From Minisyncoccota bacterium (GTDB taxonomy: Bacteria > Patescibacteriota > Minisyncoccia > Phycocordibacterales > UBA5272), in NCBI GenBank assembly GCA_022843645.1, contig JALHNF010000009.1, positions 1 through 15,852 on the forward strand: a DNA stretch of 15,852 nt. The letters run 5' to 3'. Of the stretch, positions 1 through 7,893 are shown piece by piece. A model generated the notes under the pieces. It saw nothing but the letters and a program-made list of their open reading frames with translations. It made no database searches and was not told the DNA's origin. The number at the start of each line of letters is the position of its first letter. Within the stretch, counting starts at the first letter, position 1. Made by a program: the position numbers and the translations under genes.

Positions 1-99
1 AATCACGTCAAACGAGGCTTAGAAAAAACAATTTACCAGCTTACTATTGTAGTAAGTCTTGCGTTCATTGCCACGAGCCTTGCATCTCTTCTCTTTTAA
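1..99 (+). CDS. secG: SecG preprotein translocase subunit, C-terminal end (partial)
   Basis: The window opens inside a reading frame that ends with TAA at 97-99. The 32 visible residues start NHVKRGLEKTIYQ and continue into one hydrophobic helix ending in LASLLF. Known of the family: SecG has two membrane helices and ends with an (R/K)RGxEK motif followed by the second helix, and it assists SecYE in protein export. The KRGLEK motif, the single terminal helix and the stop directly after it fit that C-terminus well. The next gene starts 2 bp after the stop, so the two are almost certainly co-transcribed. The call rests on only 32 residues and the start lies outside the window. Confidence 0.72.
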   Translation, partial: NHVKRGLEKTIYQLTIVVSLAFIATSLASLLF

Positions 100-101
100 A
101 C

Positions 102-1817
102 ATGGAACGGCTTTTTGCCACATACATTAGCGCTCTTCAGAGTTATTCAAAGCGACACGTCATTTTCGTACTCTTTCTTGTTGTTCTTGCATTTTCGCTT
201 ATAGCAAGCGGCCTTGTCCTTATCAACAAAACATTTGTTGTAGAAAAGCCCCTTCCTGGAGGAGAGATAGTCGAGGGGGTCATTGGCTCGCCATACGCCA
301 TAAACCCGGTTCTTGCCGTATCCCAAACCGACAAAGACATCACTTCAATTGTTTTTTCAGGACTTATGCGTAAATCAAGCGACGGCAGCATGACCTACGA
401 CCTAGCCCAAGAACACACTCTCTCAAATGACGGCCTTACATACACGTTTACACTAAAAGAAAACCTCAAATTCCATGATGACGTACCTCTTACGGCATAC
501 GATGTTGTGTACACAATAGAAAAAATTCAAGATCCAAGCGTTCGTAGTCCGCACAAAATCAAATGGGAAGGTATAGACGCAATCGCAGTTAATGAAAAAA
601 CGGTGCAGTTTGTATTAAAAAAACCATTTCCAGAGCTTCTTGAAAATGCAGACATAGGCATTCTCCCAAAACATTTGTTTGAAAATAATCCCAACGAAGC
701 CTTTAGTGTCCTTGGCTACAACACAGAACCAATTGGCTCAGGGCCATATAAAGTTGAATCGATTGTGAGAAGAAATGGTGTGCCGGTAGAATACGTCCTC
801 GCACGGAACAATGTATTTCCACTTGGCGTACCACTCCTTGAACGCGTAATCGTGAAAGTGTTTGACACAGAAGAAGCGGTTGCAAACGCGCTCAAAAACA
901 AAGACATCACAAATGCAAGTAGTCTCTCGGCGTCATATGCACACTTTTTTGTGGAAGGCGGACACCTTGAGGCACGTCGCGCACCACTTCCAAGAGCATA
1001 CGGATTGTTTTTAAACCAAAACAAAGTAAAAGCACTCCAAGACATAAACGTACGTAAAGCTTTAAATGAGTCTCTTGATCGAGCGCTCATGGCGTACGAC
1101 ACGTTTTATGGATTTGGTACACCAATTCTCTCGGCGGCACCTCTTTCATACAAAGAAGCTAACCTCCCTGCGCAAAAAGAAAAAAGTCAAATAGAAGAAA
1201 ACTTGGCTAAAGCAGGGTGGATAAAAAATGAGTCAGGTATCCTGGCAAAAAACGGCGAGACGCTTTCCCTTAAAATCGCAACTATCGACATCCCCGAGCT
1301 CACTAATATTGCGTCATTTGTCAAAAACTACTGGACAGATCTTGGCATAGAAGTGTTTGTTGAGTCATACAGCTTAGGAGACTTGCGTGACGTTGTTGTT
1401 GCCGACCGCTCGTTTGATATTCTTTTGTATGGTATAGTAGTAGATGAGGATGCAGACCTATATACCTACTGGCACTCGAGCGGGCGAACTCACCCAGGGC
1501 TCAATGTCTCACAGTATGTCAATAAACGTGTTGATACCATTTTAGAATCAGTCAAAAATGGCACTGCAACACAAGAAGATGTACGGACAGCACTCTCATT
1601 GATAGAGACAGATATTCCCGCTATTTTTCTTTTTAGCCCAGACTTTGTATACATCACCGAAAAGAAACTCCGAGGAATACAGCTCACTCACATAGAGAAT
1701 CCCGAGGATCGGTTTCGCAGCGTGTACATGTGGTACAAGGACACTGAAAAGGTATGGCCTCTTCTCTCCCATATTCCCTTCTTATATAAAATAGAATCTT
1801 TTATTTATTCGTTGTAG
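102..1817 (+). CDS. Membrane-anchored family-5 extracellular solute-binding protein (peptide-type)
   Basis: This 571-aa protein resembles the OppA/DppA-type substrate-binding proteins of peptide ABC transporters (SBP_bac_5). Typical features are an early IxSPYAINPV segment (about residues 61-70), then SIVFSGLMRKSSDG, then TYTFTLKENLKFHDDVPLTAYDV split over about residues 112-136, and a late region ending in VWPLLS. A basic N-terminus is followed by one membrane helix (about 20-41). There is no lipobox cysteine, so it is probably held by an uncleaved signal anchor with the binding domain outside the cell. The start is 2 bp after the secG stop. No permease or ATPase gene lies nearby, so it is an orphan here: it could serve a transporter encoded elsewhere or act as a stand-alone binder. 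Fold assignment is confident; the ligand is unknown. Confidence 0.85.
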   Translation: MERLFATYISALQSYSKRHVIFVLFLVVLAFSLIASGLVLINKTFVVEKPLPGGEIVEGVIGSPYAINPVLAVSQTDKDITSIVFSGLMRKSSDGSMTYDLAQEHTLSNDGLTYTFTLKENLKFHDDVPLTAYDVVYTIEKIQDPSVRSPHKIKWEGIDAIAVNEKTVQFVLKKPFPELLENADIGILPKHLFENNPNEAFSVLGYNTEPIGSGPYKVESIVRRNGVPVEYVLARNNVFPLGVPLLERVIVKVFDTEEAVANALKNKDITNASSLSASYAHFFVEGGHLEARRAPLPRAYGLFLNQNKVKALQDINVRKALNESLDRALMAYDTFYGFGTPILSAAPLSYKEANLPAQKEKSQIEENLAKAGWIKNESGILAKNGETLSLKIATIDIPELTNIASFVKNYWTDLGIEVFVESYSLGDLRDVVVADRSFDILLYGIVVDEDADLYTYWHSSGRTHPGLNVSQYVNKRVDTILESVKNGTATQEDVRTALSLIETDIPAIFLFSPDFVYITEKKLRGIQLTHIENPEDRFRSVYMWYKDTEKVWPLLSHIPFLYKIESFIYSL

Positions 1818-1827
1818 CACGCGTAGT

Positions 1828-3624
1828 ATGAAAACAAATTACGAAAAAACCTCCGTGAACAGATTTCATGGAGGGCGGCGTTTTCCGCAAGACAGAAATA
1901 GCGCCCCTCATGGAGATCACAAAAAAGTTACCGTCTCTGACATCGAGCCAGACACCATTCGCGTCATACCAGTTTCTGGAACAGAAGAAGTTGGGCGAAA
2001 CATGACCATTATTGAAGATGGTAAAGACATTTTTGTTGTTGATGTAGGACTCTCATCTAAAGATGTCGAAATTCCGGGTGTTGAGTACATTCTTCCGAAC
2101 ACTAAATATCTTGAAGACAGAAAAGAAAAGGTGCGAGCCATTTTTGCGATGAATAGCCACGCAAACCATATCGGTGGTCTTCCTTTTTTGGCTGAACGCC
2201 TCGGCAATCCACCTGTGTACGCACGGCTCATTACCGCAGTACTCATTAAAAAGCAGCAGGAGCTTTTTCCAAAAGCACAACCGCTTGATATTCGCGTTAT
2301 AGAAAAAGAACAAGATGTGACTATCGGAAGCCATTCTGTCCGCTTCTTTGGTATTACAAAAGACCTCCCCGACTCCATGGGCGTACGAATAGAGACACCT
2401 CAAGGAGAAATTGTTCATACAGGAAACTTACGTGTCACACACAAAGACGGAGCGCCTACAGAAGAGTGGACAACTATTCTCAATTCCTTTGAAAATACAA
2501 AAACAGCATGCCTCCTTTCTGACTCAGTCAACACAGAAAAGCCTGGTGCCTCTATCTCTGAAGAGCAGGTTATTAAAAATATTCGAGATATCATGACACA
2601 AACAAAAGGTCGTATTATCTTTGGTGCGTTTCCTGCTCAAATCACTCGACTTGTACGTATTATAGATATTGCAGTTGAGCTCGATAAAAAAATAGCCATC
2701 GAGGGCCGAAGCATGAAACGAAACATGGAAGTTGTAAACGAGCTTCTTATGCACAAGCACCCTGCAAGCCACTTCATCAAAGTTGAAGACATTGAGAAAT
2801 ACAAACCCGAAGAAGTTGTTATCTTAGCAACAGGAAGTGAGGGAAACGAGTACTCTGAACTCATTCGTGCGGCAAACAATCAACACAGGCTCATCACTAT
2901 CAAAGACACGGATACCATCGTTCTTTCTTCCTCCACTATTTCAGGCTTTGAGCGAAGTATTCAAAAACTTAAAGACCTTCTCTCACGACAAGGTGCGCGC
3001 ATTCTGCACTATCAAGTGTCAGATGTTAACTCCTCAAGTCATCCTCACCGAGACGAGGCAGCGCTTTTGATACGAAAAATCCATCCGACTTTTTTTGTAC
3101 CTATTTCAGGACATCATTACATGCTCACCGTACACGCAGAATTGGCGCGCACTCTTGGCGTAAGTGAGTCAAACATTGCTATTCCTCAGAATGGCTCAAT
3201 CATTGAGATCAAAAATAACGGAGCGTACATGCATGTACTCAAAGAAAAAGCACCGCATACAAAAGTTCTCGTTGACGGTATATCAGTCGGTGAAGTACAA
3301 GAAGTTGTAATAAAAGACCGACAAATGCTTGCTGAAGACGGCATGTTTGTCATTGTTGCCGCTATCGATAATACAACAGGAATCCTATGCAAATCGCCCG
3401 ATATTATTTCTCGTGGGTTTGTATACCTCAAAGAGTCTCAAGCCCTTTTGCGTGAAGCACGTATTTTGATCAAAAAAGTAATTGAAGACATTACCACCGC
3501 AAAAAAAATAGAGACGATTGATATGGACGATCTCAAACAAGATGTAGCAAATGATATCGGAAAATTCTTACTCCAAAAAACAGCCAAGCGCCCTGTCGTT
3601 ATTCCAGTAATTCTAAAGATATAA
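1828..3624 (+). CDS. RNase J paralogue with a degenerate active site (probable pseudoenzyme)
   Basis: This 598-aa protein aligns along its whole length with the RNase J encoded directly downstream. It has a basic, probably disordered N-terminus (1-42), a metallo-beta-lactamase core beginning at TIRVIPVSGTEEVGRNM, a beta-CASP insert and a conserved C-terminal domain ending in AKRPVVIPVILKI. The metal-binding residues are nearly all replaced. The HxHxDH motif reads N109-S-H111-A-N113-H114; the motif III His is Lys178; the motif IV Asp is Asn200; the beta-CASP His is Asn401 and the following GHA is SHP; the His of PIHG is Ser427. D232 and H405 remain. Nuclease activity is therefore unlikely. The ORF is intact and the C-terminal domain, which in RNase J mediates oligomerisation, is very well kept, so I infer a structural or RNA-binding partner of the active copy. 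It starts 10 bp after the previous gene with no Shine-Dalgarno sequence. Confidence 0.88.
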   Translation: MKTNYEKTSVNRFHGGRRFPQDRNSAPHGDHKKVTVSDIEPDTIRVIPVSGTEEVGRNMTIIEDGKDIFVVDVGLSSKDVEIPGVEYILPNTKYLEDRKEKVRAIFAMNSHANHIGGLPFLAERLGNPPVYARLITAVLIKKQQELFPKAQPLDIRVIEKEQDVTIGSHSVRFFGITKDLPDSMGVRIETPQGEIVHTGNLRVTHKDGAPTEEWTTILNSFENTKTACLLSDSVNTEKPGASISEEQVIKNIRDIMTQTKGRIIFGAFPAQITRLVRIIDIAVELDKKIAIEGRSMKRNMEVVNELLMHKHPASHFIKVEDIEKYKPEEVVILATGSEGNEYSELIRAANNQHRLITIKDTDTIVLSSSTISGFERSIQKLKDLLSRQGARILHYQVSDVNSSSHPHRDEAALLIRKIHPTFFVPISGHHYMLTVHAELARTLGVSESNIAIPQNGSIIEIKNNGAYMHVLKEKAPHTKVLVDGISVGEVQEVVIKDRQMLAEDGMFVIVAAIDNTTGILCKSPDIISRGFVYLKESQALLREARILIKKVIEDITTAKKIETIDMDDLKQDVANDIGKFLLQKTAKRPVVIPVILKI

Positions 3625-3626
3625 AT

Positions 3627-5459
3627 ATGAGCACATCACATAAGTATCCAAAACGAGGATCATTCAAGCCATCACACAATCGCCCCGTGCTAAACAAAAA
3701 TAAGCAGTTCGGCGAACGCTTTTCATCGCCTTCAAATGTGCCGATGCGAGAAAAAGACAGAGTCACCTCGCACATTCCAGAATCAGGAGAGACGGTGCGA
3801 ATTATTCCACTTGGTGGCGTAGAAGAAGTTGGGCGAAACATGACAGCGATCGAATACAAAAATGACATCTTTGTTATCGATGCTGGATTTTCTTTCAAAG
3901 ACGAAAGTGCGCCTGGTGTTGACTACATTTTGCCAAACACAAAATATCTCGAAGAGAGAAAGCATAAAATCCGCGCAGTACTCATTACCCACGGCCACCT
4001 CGACCACATTGGTGCACTACCATATGTAATGCCGCTTATTGGCAACCCCCCTATTTACACACGCCTATTGACTGCGGTCATGATCAAAAAGCGCCAAGAG
4101 GAATTCCCTCAGCTTCCTCCGCTTGATATCCGTGTTGTAGAGAAAAATCAGACCGTCTCACTCGGTGAACGAACCATAAACTTTTTCTCGGTGACACATA
4201 CCATTCCGGATGCGATGGGTATCATTATACAAACACCACTTGGAAACATTGTGCACACAGGCGACCTCAAGCTCGAGCACAATGATGGAGTTGCTTCACC
4301 TGGAGAAGAGCGTGAATTTGGCATCTTCAAAGACATGGACGTTTTATGCCTCTTATCCGACTCAACAAATGTCGAGAAGCCCGGGTTTTCGATTCCAGAA
4401 CACCTCGTTATCAAAAACATTGGTGATATTGTCGCCAACACCAAAGGCCGTCTCATCTTAGGAGCGTTCTCGTCTCAACTTGAGCGTCTTGTAAAAGTAA
4501 TTGAGATAGCAGCCAGCTTAAACAAAAAAGTTGTCGTGGAAGGCAGAAGCATGAAGACAAACATCGACATCATCGAACAGCTAGGCATGCTAAATGTTGG
4601 TCGCGGTGTCATGATTTCAACCGAAGAAATGGGAAACTATCCGCCAGACCGACTTGTAATCCTTGCAACAGGAGCTCAAGGAGACGAGTATGGTGCACTG
4701 ATGCGTGCTGCAAACAAAACACACCGAAACCTCAAAATAGTAAAAGGCGACGTCATCATCCTCTCTTCGTCTATCATTCCTGGCAACGAACGCGGTGTAC
4801 AAAAGCTTAAAGACCTTCTTTCTAAACAAGGTGCAAAAATCATTCACTACCAAACATCAGACGTACACTCCTCAGGGCACGCAAACAGAGATGAAATGGC
4901 GTGGTTCCACAGAAAGATTCACCCGCGATTCTTCATCCCTATCCACGGCTACCACTACATGCTCACAGTGCATGGCGAGCTTGCGCAGTCTCTTGGTCTT
5001 CCAAAAGAAAATGTATTCATCCCTGACAACGGGTCTATCATCGAAATTCACCCGAACGGCACCGGCACCATCATCAAAGAAAAAGCACCTGGCGCAAAAG
5101 TAACCGTCGACGGCACTTCGGTAAGCGACATTCAAGAAGTTGTTATCAAAGATAGACAAGCACTCGCGGAAGACGGCATGTTTGTGATTGTTGCAGTTGT
5201 GGACTCAAAAACAGGACTGCTTAAAAAGTCTCCGGACATTATCTCTCGCGGATTTGTATATCTCAAAGAGTCTCAGGAGCTCCTTCGCTTTGCCCGAACA
5301 ATCATCAAAAAAACAATCGAGGAAGTCACTACCAAAAAAGCCGCACACCAAATAGATGTTGACCACCTGAAGCAAACAGTCACCGACACCATAGGACGAT
5401 TCCTCTTACAAAAAACAGCAAAGCGCCCTGTCGTTATTCCCGTCATTCTTTCTGTATAA
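3627..5459 (+). CDS. rnj: Ribonuclease J (active-site motifs intact)
   Basis: This 610-aa metallo-beta-lactamase/beta-CASP ribonuclease would carry out 5'-to-3' exonucleolytic and endonucleolytic decay and processing of RNA in the cytoplasm. Active-site residues visible are H122-G-H124-L-D126-H127, H191 (VTHTIPDAMG), D213 (HTGDLK), D245 (SDSTN), H414 and H418 (VHSSGHA) and H440 (PIHG). The Glu usual after PIHG is Tyr442. The N-terminal 55 residues are basic, polar and probably disordered, longer than in typical RNase J (about 555 aa in Bacillus). The gene starts 2 bp after the stop of the degenerate paralogue, which suggests coupled synthesis and a fixed ratio of the two subunits. Its end is 20 bp identical to the end of the upstream copy, which indicates tandem duplication or gene conversion. 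No RNase E or RNase Y gene is in the window. Confidence 0.95.
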   Translation: MSTSHKYPKRGSFKPSHNRPVLNKNKQFGERFSSPSNVPMREKDRVTSHIPESGETVRIIPLGGVEEVGRNMTAIEYKNDIFVIDAGFSFKDESAPGVDYILPNTKYLEERKHKIRAVLITHGHLDHIGALPYVMPLIGNPPIYTRLLTAVMIKKRQEEFPQLPPLDIRVVEKNQTVSLGERTINFFSVTHTIPDAMGIIIQTPLGNIVHTGDLKLEHNDGVASPGEEREFGIFKDMDVLCLLSDSTNVEKPGFSIPEHLVIKNIGDIVANTKGRLILGAFSSQLERLVKVIEIAASLNKKVVVEGRSMKTNIDIIEQLGMLNVGRGVMISTEEMGNYPPDRLVILATGAQGDEYGALMRAANKTHRNLKIVKGDVIILSSSIIPGNERGVQKLKDLLSKQGAKIIHYQTSDVHSSGHANRDEMAWFHRKIHPRFFIPIHGYHYMLTVHGELAQSLGLPKENVFIPDNGSIIEIHPNGTGTIIKEKAPGAKVTVDGTSVSDIQEVVIKDRQALAEDGMFVIVAVVDSKTGLLKKSPDIISRGFVYLKESQELLRFARTIIKKTIEEVTTKKAAHQIDVDHLKQTVTDTIGRFLLQKTAKRPVVIPVILSV

Positions 5460-5460
5460 T
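5455..5460 (+). promoter_or_regulatory. Candidate -10 box of a leaderless promoter for the MFS gene
   Basis: TATAAT overlaps the stop codon of RNase J and is followed by exactly six bases and then ATG at 5467. That places the expected transcription start on or next to the A of the start codon. I see no convincing -35 box. The cysteine desulfurase gene shows the same geometry. The gene may also be read from the upstream operon, so this would be an additional promoter. Confidence 0.35.
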
Positions 5461-5466
5461 GTGTCT

Positions 5467-6630
5467 ATGCACACATTAGTCGCCGTCTATTTTGTTACGC
5501 TTTTTTACGCGTTTCATTACGCACTTCCCCTCTATTCAGAGTCCACATTCCTTGAGTCCCTCATTCCAGAAACGTTTGTGGGACTTGTGTATAGCGTCTC
5601 TGCTTGTGTCAGCGTACTCCTTACACTCAACATAAAAAAGGTTCTCAATCGCTTAAGCAACAGGTCGGTGCTTATTGTCTCTGCCATAGCTGAGGCACTC
5701 CTTCTCCTTGGAATCGTATTCTCGCCGTATACCTGGCTTACCCTTATCTTGTTTGTCTTGAAGTCAGTTGTTCTTTCGGTGCTTTTTGTATCGCTCAATA
5801 TCCTTATTGAGTCTGTAAGCACAAACAAAAACACGGGCAAAATACGAGGCATGTACCTCACGATTTTGAACCTTGGAATATTGACTGGGCCATTTTTTGC
5901 AGGATTCATTGTCGGGTATGGTCTTAATCTTCTCTTTTTCGTCTCTGCACTATGCCTTATCCCGATGGCATACATTTTGATACGGCATTTGGACCACCTC
6001 AAAGAGCCTCCGTACAGTGCCCCGAACCTTCAAGCTGGGTTTGCATTTGTACGTGCTCGCCCTGATGTACAAAGAATCGTCTTTGCGCAATACGTCCTTG
6101 AGCTTTTTTATATCATCATGATTGTGTATGGGCCGCTCTATTTGATTCAAAGCAACATACTAGATCTTAAAACATACTTGGGTATCGTGATTCCAATTGT
6201 GCTTATTCCTTTTATTCTCATTCCCTATCCGCTTGGCAAAATTGCAGACAAAAAACTTGGAGAAAAAGAGCTCCTCATATGCGGCACACTCCTTATGATC
6301 TTTGGCACAACTCTCTTTGCATTGCTAGACAGCACCGTTCTTCTTTACTTTGTATTTGCCCTCTTTGTCGCCCGGCTCGGTGCGAGCATGGTAGAAGAAA
6401 TGGCAAGCTCCTACTTCTACAAAAAAGTAGACGACACCCAAGCAAACGTGATCAGCATTTTTGTAAACACAAGAAACATAGCCCTTATCACAGGGCCGCT
6501 TATTGGGTCTCTTATCATCGGCTTTTTCCCAAGTGATTCGCTTATGGCATTCCAAGTAGTATTTTTAGTACTTGCTGGTATACTAGCGCTTAGCCTCATT
6601 CCAAGCCTAAAAATTCATGACACAAAATAA
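5467..6630 (+). CDS. Major facilitator superfamily transporter
   Basis: This is a very hydrophobic protein of 387 aa with roughly 11-12 membrane helices, the usual MFS size. In the second half a loop reads GKIADKKLGEK, matching MFS motif A (GxxxD[RK]xGxx[RK]); the equivalent first-half loop (KKVLNRLSNRS) is degenerate. The segment FVRARPDVQR lies in the central cytoplasmic loop. A proton-coupled efflux or uptake carrier is likely; the substrate cannot be told. A GTG at 5461 would add two residues. I prefer ATG at 5467 because a TATAAT sits six bases upstream and neither start has a Shine-Dalgarno sequence. The 3' end overlaps the next gene by 14 bp, so they are translationally linked. Confidence 0.87.
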   Translation: MHTLVAVYFVTLFYAFHYALPLYSESTFLESLIPETFVGLVYSVSACVSVLLTLNIKKVLNRLSNRSVLIVSAIAEALLLLGIVFSPYTWLTLILFVLKSVVLSVLFVSLNILIESVSTNKNTGKIRGMYLTILNLGILTGPFFAGFIVGYGLNLLFFVSALCLIPMAYILIRHLDHLKEPPYSAPNLQAGFAFVRARPDVQRIVFAQYVLELFYIIMIVYGPLYLIQSNILDLKTYLGIVIPIVLIPFILIPYPLGKIADKKLGEKELLICGTLLMIFGTTLFALLDSTVLLYFVFALFVARLGASMVEEMASSYFYKKVDDTQANVISIFVNTRNIALITGPLIGSLIIGFFPSDSLMAFQVVFLVLAGILALSLIPSLKIHDTK

Positions 6631-7321
6631 TATTACCTTTCCTATCCGCATAAATGCATACCTTGCCCACAAAGGTATAGGCACTCGAAAAGGTGCCGAC
6701 AGCCTCATCTCACAAGGAAAGGTGTTTATAAACAGCACTCGAGCAAAACTTGGCGCGATAGTGCAAAAAGATGACGTTGTGGAAGTGAAAGGCGTTGCTC
6801 AAAAAAAATATCTCTACCTCTTATGGAATAAGCCTCGAGGCGTAGCTACTCCCGAGTCAAAAGTACTCGATGACACAAAAGTAAAAGTCTTCCCCATCGG
6901 CCGGCTCGATAAAGAAACGGATGGGCTCATATTGCTTTCAAATGATACCCGCTTGAGCGAGCGTTTGCTTAACCCAAAATACAATCACGAAAAAGAGTAC
7001 GAGGTGTCGGTGCGCGAAGACATAGTACCTATACAGTTACAAAGGCTCACAAGTGGTGTAAAAATCGCTCATGAAGGGAAAAGGGTGCTCGTAAAAGCAA
7101 AAAAGGTGGAGAAAATTGAGCGTCATATTTTGGGCATCACCCTCACCGAAGGCCGCAAACACCAGATACGCCAAATGTGCTCCGCTGTGCACCTCACCAT
7201 CAACAACTTGCGACGTATTCGCATTGGCGACCTCAAACTAGGCAAACTACGAAAAGATCAAATACAGAGTCTGTCTGAAAAACAAATTTCCGAGCTACGT
7301 GCAAGTGTTGGGTTGATGTAA
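6617..7321 (+). CDS. Pseudouridine synthase, RsuA/RluB/RluE/RluF family
   Basis: This 234-aa enzyme would isomerise a specific uridine of 16S or 23S rRNA to pseudouridine. The N-terminus is an S4 RNA-binding domain (about 10-58: RINAYLAHKGIGTRKGAD and FINS). The catalytic domain follows with NKPRGV (71-76) and the hallmark GRLDKETDGLILL, where D98 is the catalytic aspartate. The HEKEYEV and EGRKHQIRQMC motifs of the family are present. The late segment LRRIRIGDLKLGKL resembles RluF/RluB, but the target position (16S U516, or 23S U2604/2605 in E. coli numbering) cannot be assigned from sequence alone. Its ATG lies inside the end of the MFS gene in another frame. It is the last gene of the (+) run and ends at a strong bidirectional terminator. 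Confidence 0.92.
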   Translation: MTQNNITFPIRINAYLAHKGIGTRKGADSLISQGKVFINSTRAKLGAIVQKDDVVEVKGVAQKKYLYLLWNKPRGVATPESKVLDDTKVKVFPIGRLDKETDGLILLSNDTRLSERLLNPKYNHEKEYEVSVREDIVPIQLQRLTSGVKIAHEGKRVLVKAKKVEKIERHILGITLTEGRKHQIRQMCSAVHLTINNLRRIRIGDLKLGKLRKDQIQSLSEKQISELRASVGLM

Positions 7322-7336
7322 TTCTAAAAACAACAA

Positions 7337-7368
7337 AGCCGATCGCAACAGCTTTGTTGTGATCGGCT
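7337..7368. terminator. Bidirectional intrinsic terminator between convergent genes
   Basis: A 14-bp stem (AGCCGATCGCAACA pairing with TGTTGTGATCGGCT, one G-T pair) encloses a four-base loop GCTT at 7351-7354. On the (+) side it is followed by a T-rich run (TATTTCTT); on the (-) side the run reads TTGTTGTTTTT. It separates the end of the pseudouridine synthase from the last codon of the 152-aa gene, whose stop overlaps the stem. Confidence 0.85.
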
Positions 7369-7825
7369 ATTTCTTGAGACTCGCAAGGGTATCCTCGGCC
7401 TCATTAAGCTTTTCCTTATATTCAGCTAAGCGTTTTGCTTGCACAGCAGGAAGTTCTGCCATTTCCCTCAGCAATTTTCTTATTGCTTCTTCACATACAC
7501 GCACCTCTTCTTCGCTTTGAAAAGAGTGTTCATTAATCATCCTGCGTAGATGTTGAACTCTCTGCTCTATTTCGTTTCGAATAAGACTTTTAGGGACAAA
7601 ATTTCGTGCAACAAAAAGTGGGAAAAAGTATTGCAACAAAAGCCCACCCACCACAAAACCTGCAACAGACGCTAAGGCCCAACCCGCACCAACGTCTTTG
7701 ATAGCCTGAACTATCCACAAGACCAGTATGATACAAACTGATCCAAATCCCAACAGCGTCAAAACGAAAGCAAAAAAAAGCTGTTTCTGCACCGCATTAA
7801 GGCGCACACTTTCAACAAGCGTCAT
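7367..7825 (-). CDS. Small two-TM membrane protein with a C-terminal coiled coil, unknown function
   Basis: I do not recognise a family. This 152-aa protein has a short cytoplasmic-looking N-terminus, a first membrane helix (about 17-40), a glycine-containing turn, a second helix (about 48-72) and then a charged, heptad-rich helix (about 82-150) that should form a coiled coil. This shape is seen in membrane-tethered scaffolds and in many uncharacterised proteins. It has the clearest Shine-Dalgarno sequence of the window (GGGAG, 7 bases before ATG) and its own sigma-70-type promoter in the gap after mutY, so it is a monocistronic unit ended by the bidirectional terminator. Confidence 0.75.
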   Translation of the reverse strand: MTLVESVRLNAVQKQLFFAFVLTLLGFGSVCIILVLWIVQAIKDVGAGWALASVAGFVVGGLLLQYFFPLFVARNFVPKSLIRNEIEQRVQHLRRMINEHSFQSEEEVRVCEEAIRKLLREMAELPAVQAKRLAEYKEKLNEAEDTLASLKK

Positions 7826-7863
7826 CTTTACTCTCCCGTCTCACGGAATGTGAGTTCAATTAA

Positions 7864-7892
7864 TTCATACTACATAGTACTTTTAGTGTCAA
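7864..7892 (-). promoter_or_regulatory. Sigma-70-type promoter of the 152-aa membrane protein gene
   Basis: On the (-) strand a perfect TTGACA (7887-7892) is followed by a 17-bp spacer and TATGAA (7864-7869), with the expected start about 32 bases before the ATG. An imperfect palindrome TACTA-CA-TAGTA (7868-7879) overlaps the -10 and the spacer and could be an operator, though five-base arms can occur by chance. Confidence 0.55.
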
Positions 7893-7893
7893 A

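Noticed and set aside
1828..3624. Upstream RNase J copy as a decaying pseudogene
   Set aside because: The frame is intact over 598 codons, the C-terminal domain is highly conserved and substitutions are concentrated at metal ligands, which fits functional retention without catalysis better than decay.
5461..5466. GTG at 5461 as the MFS start
   Set aside because: It adds only two residues, has no ribosome-binding site, and the -10 box geometry favours ATG at 5467.
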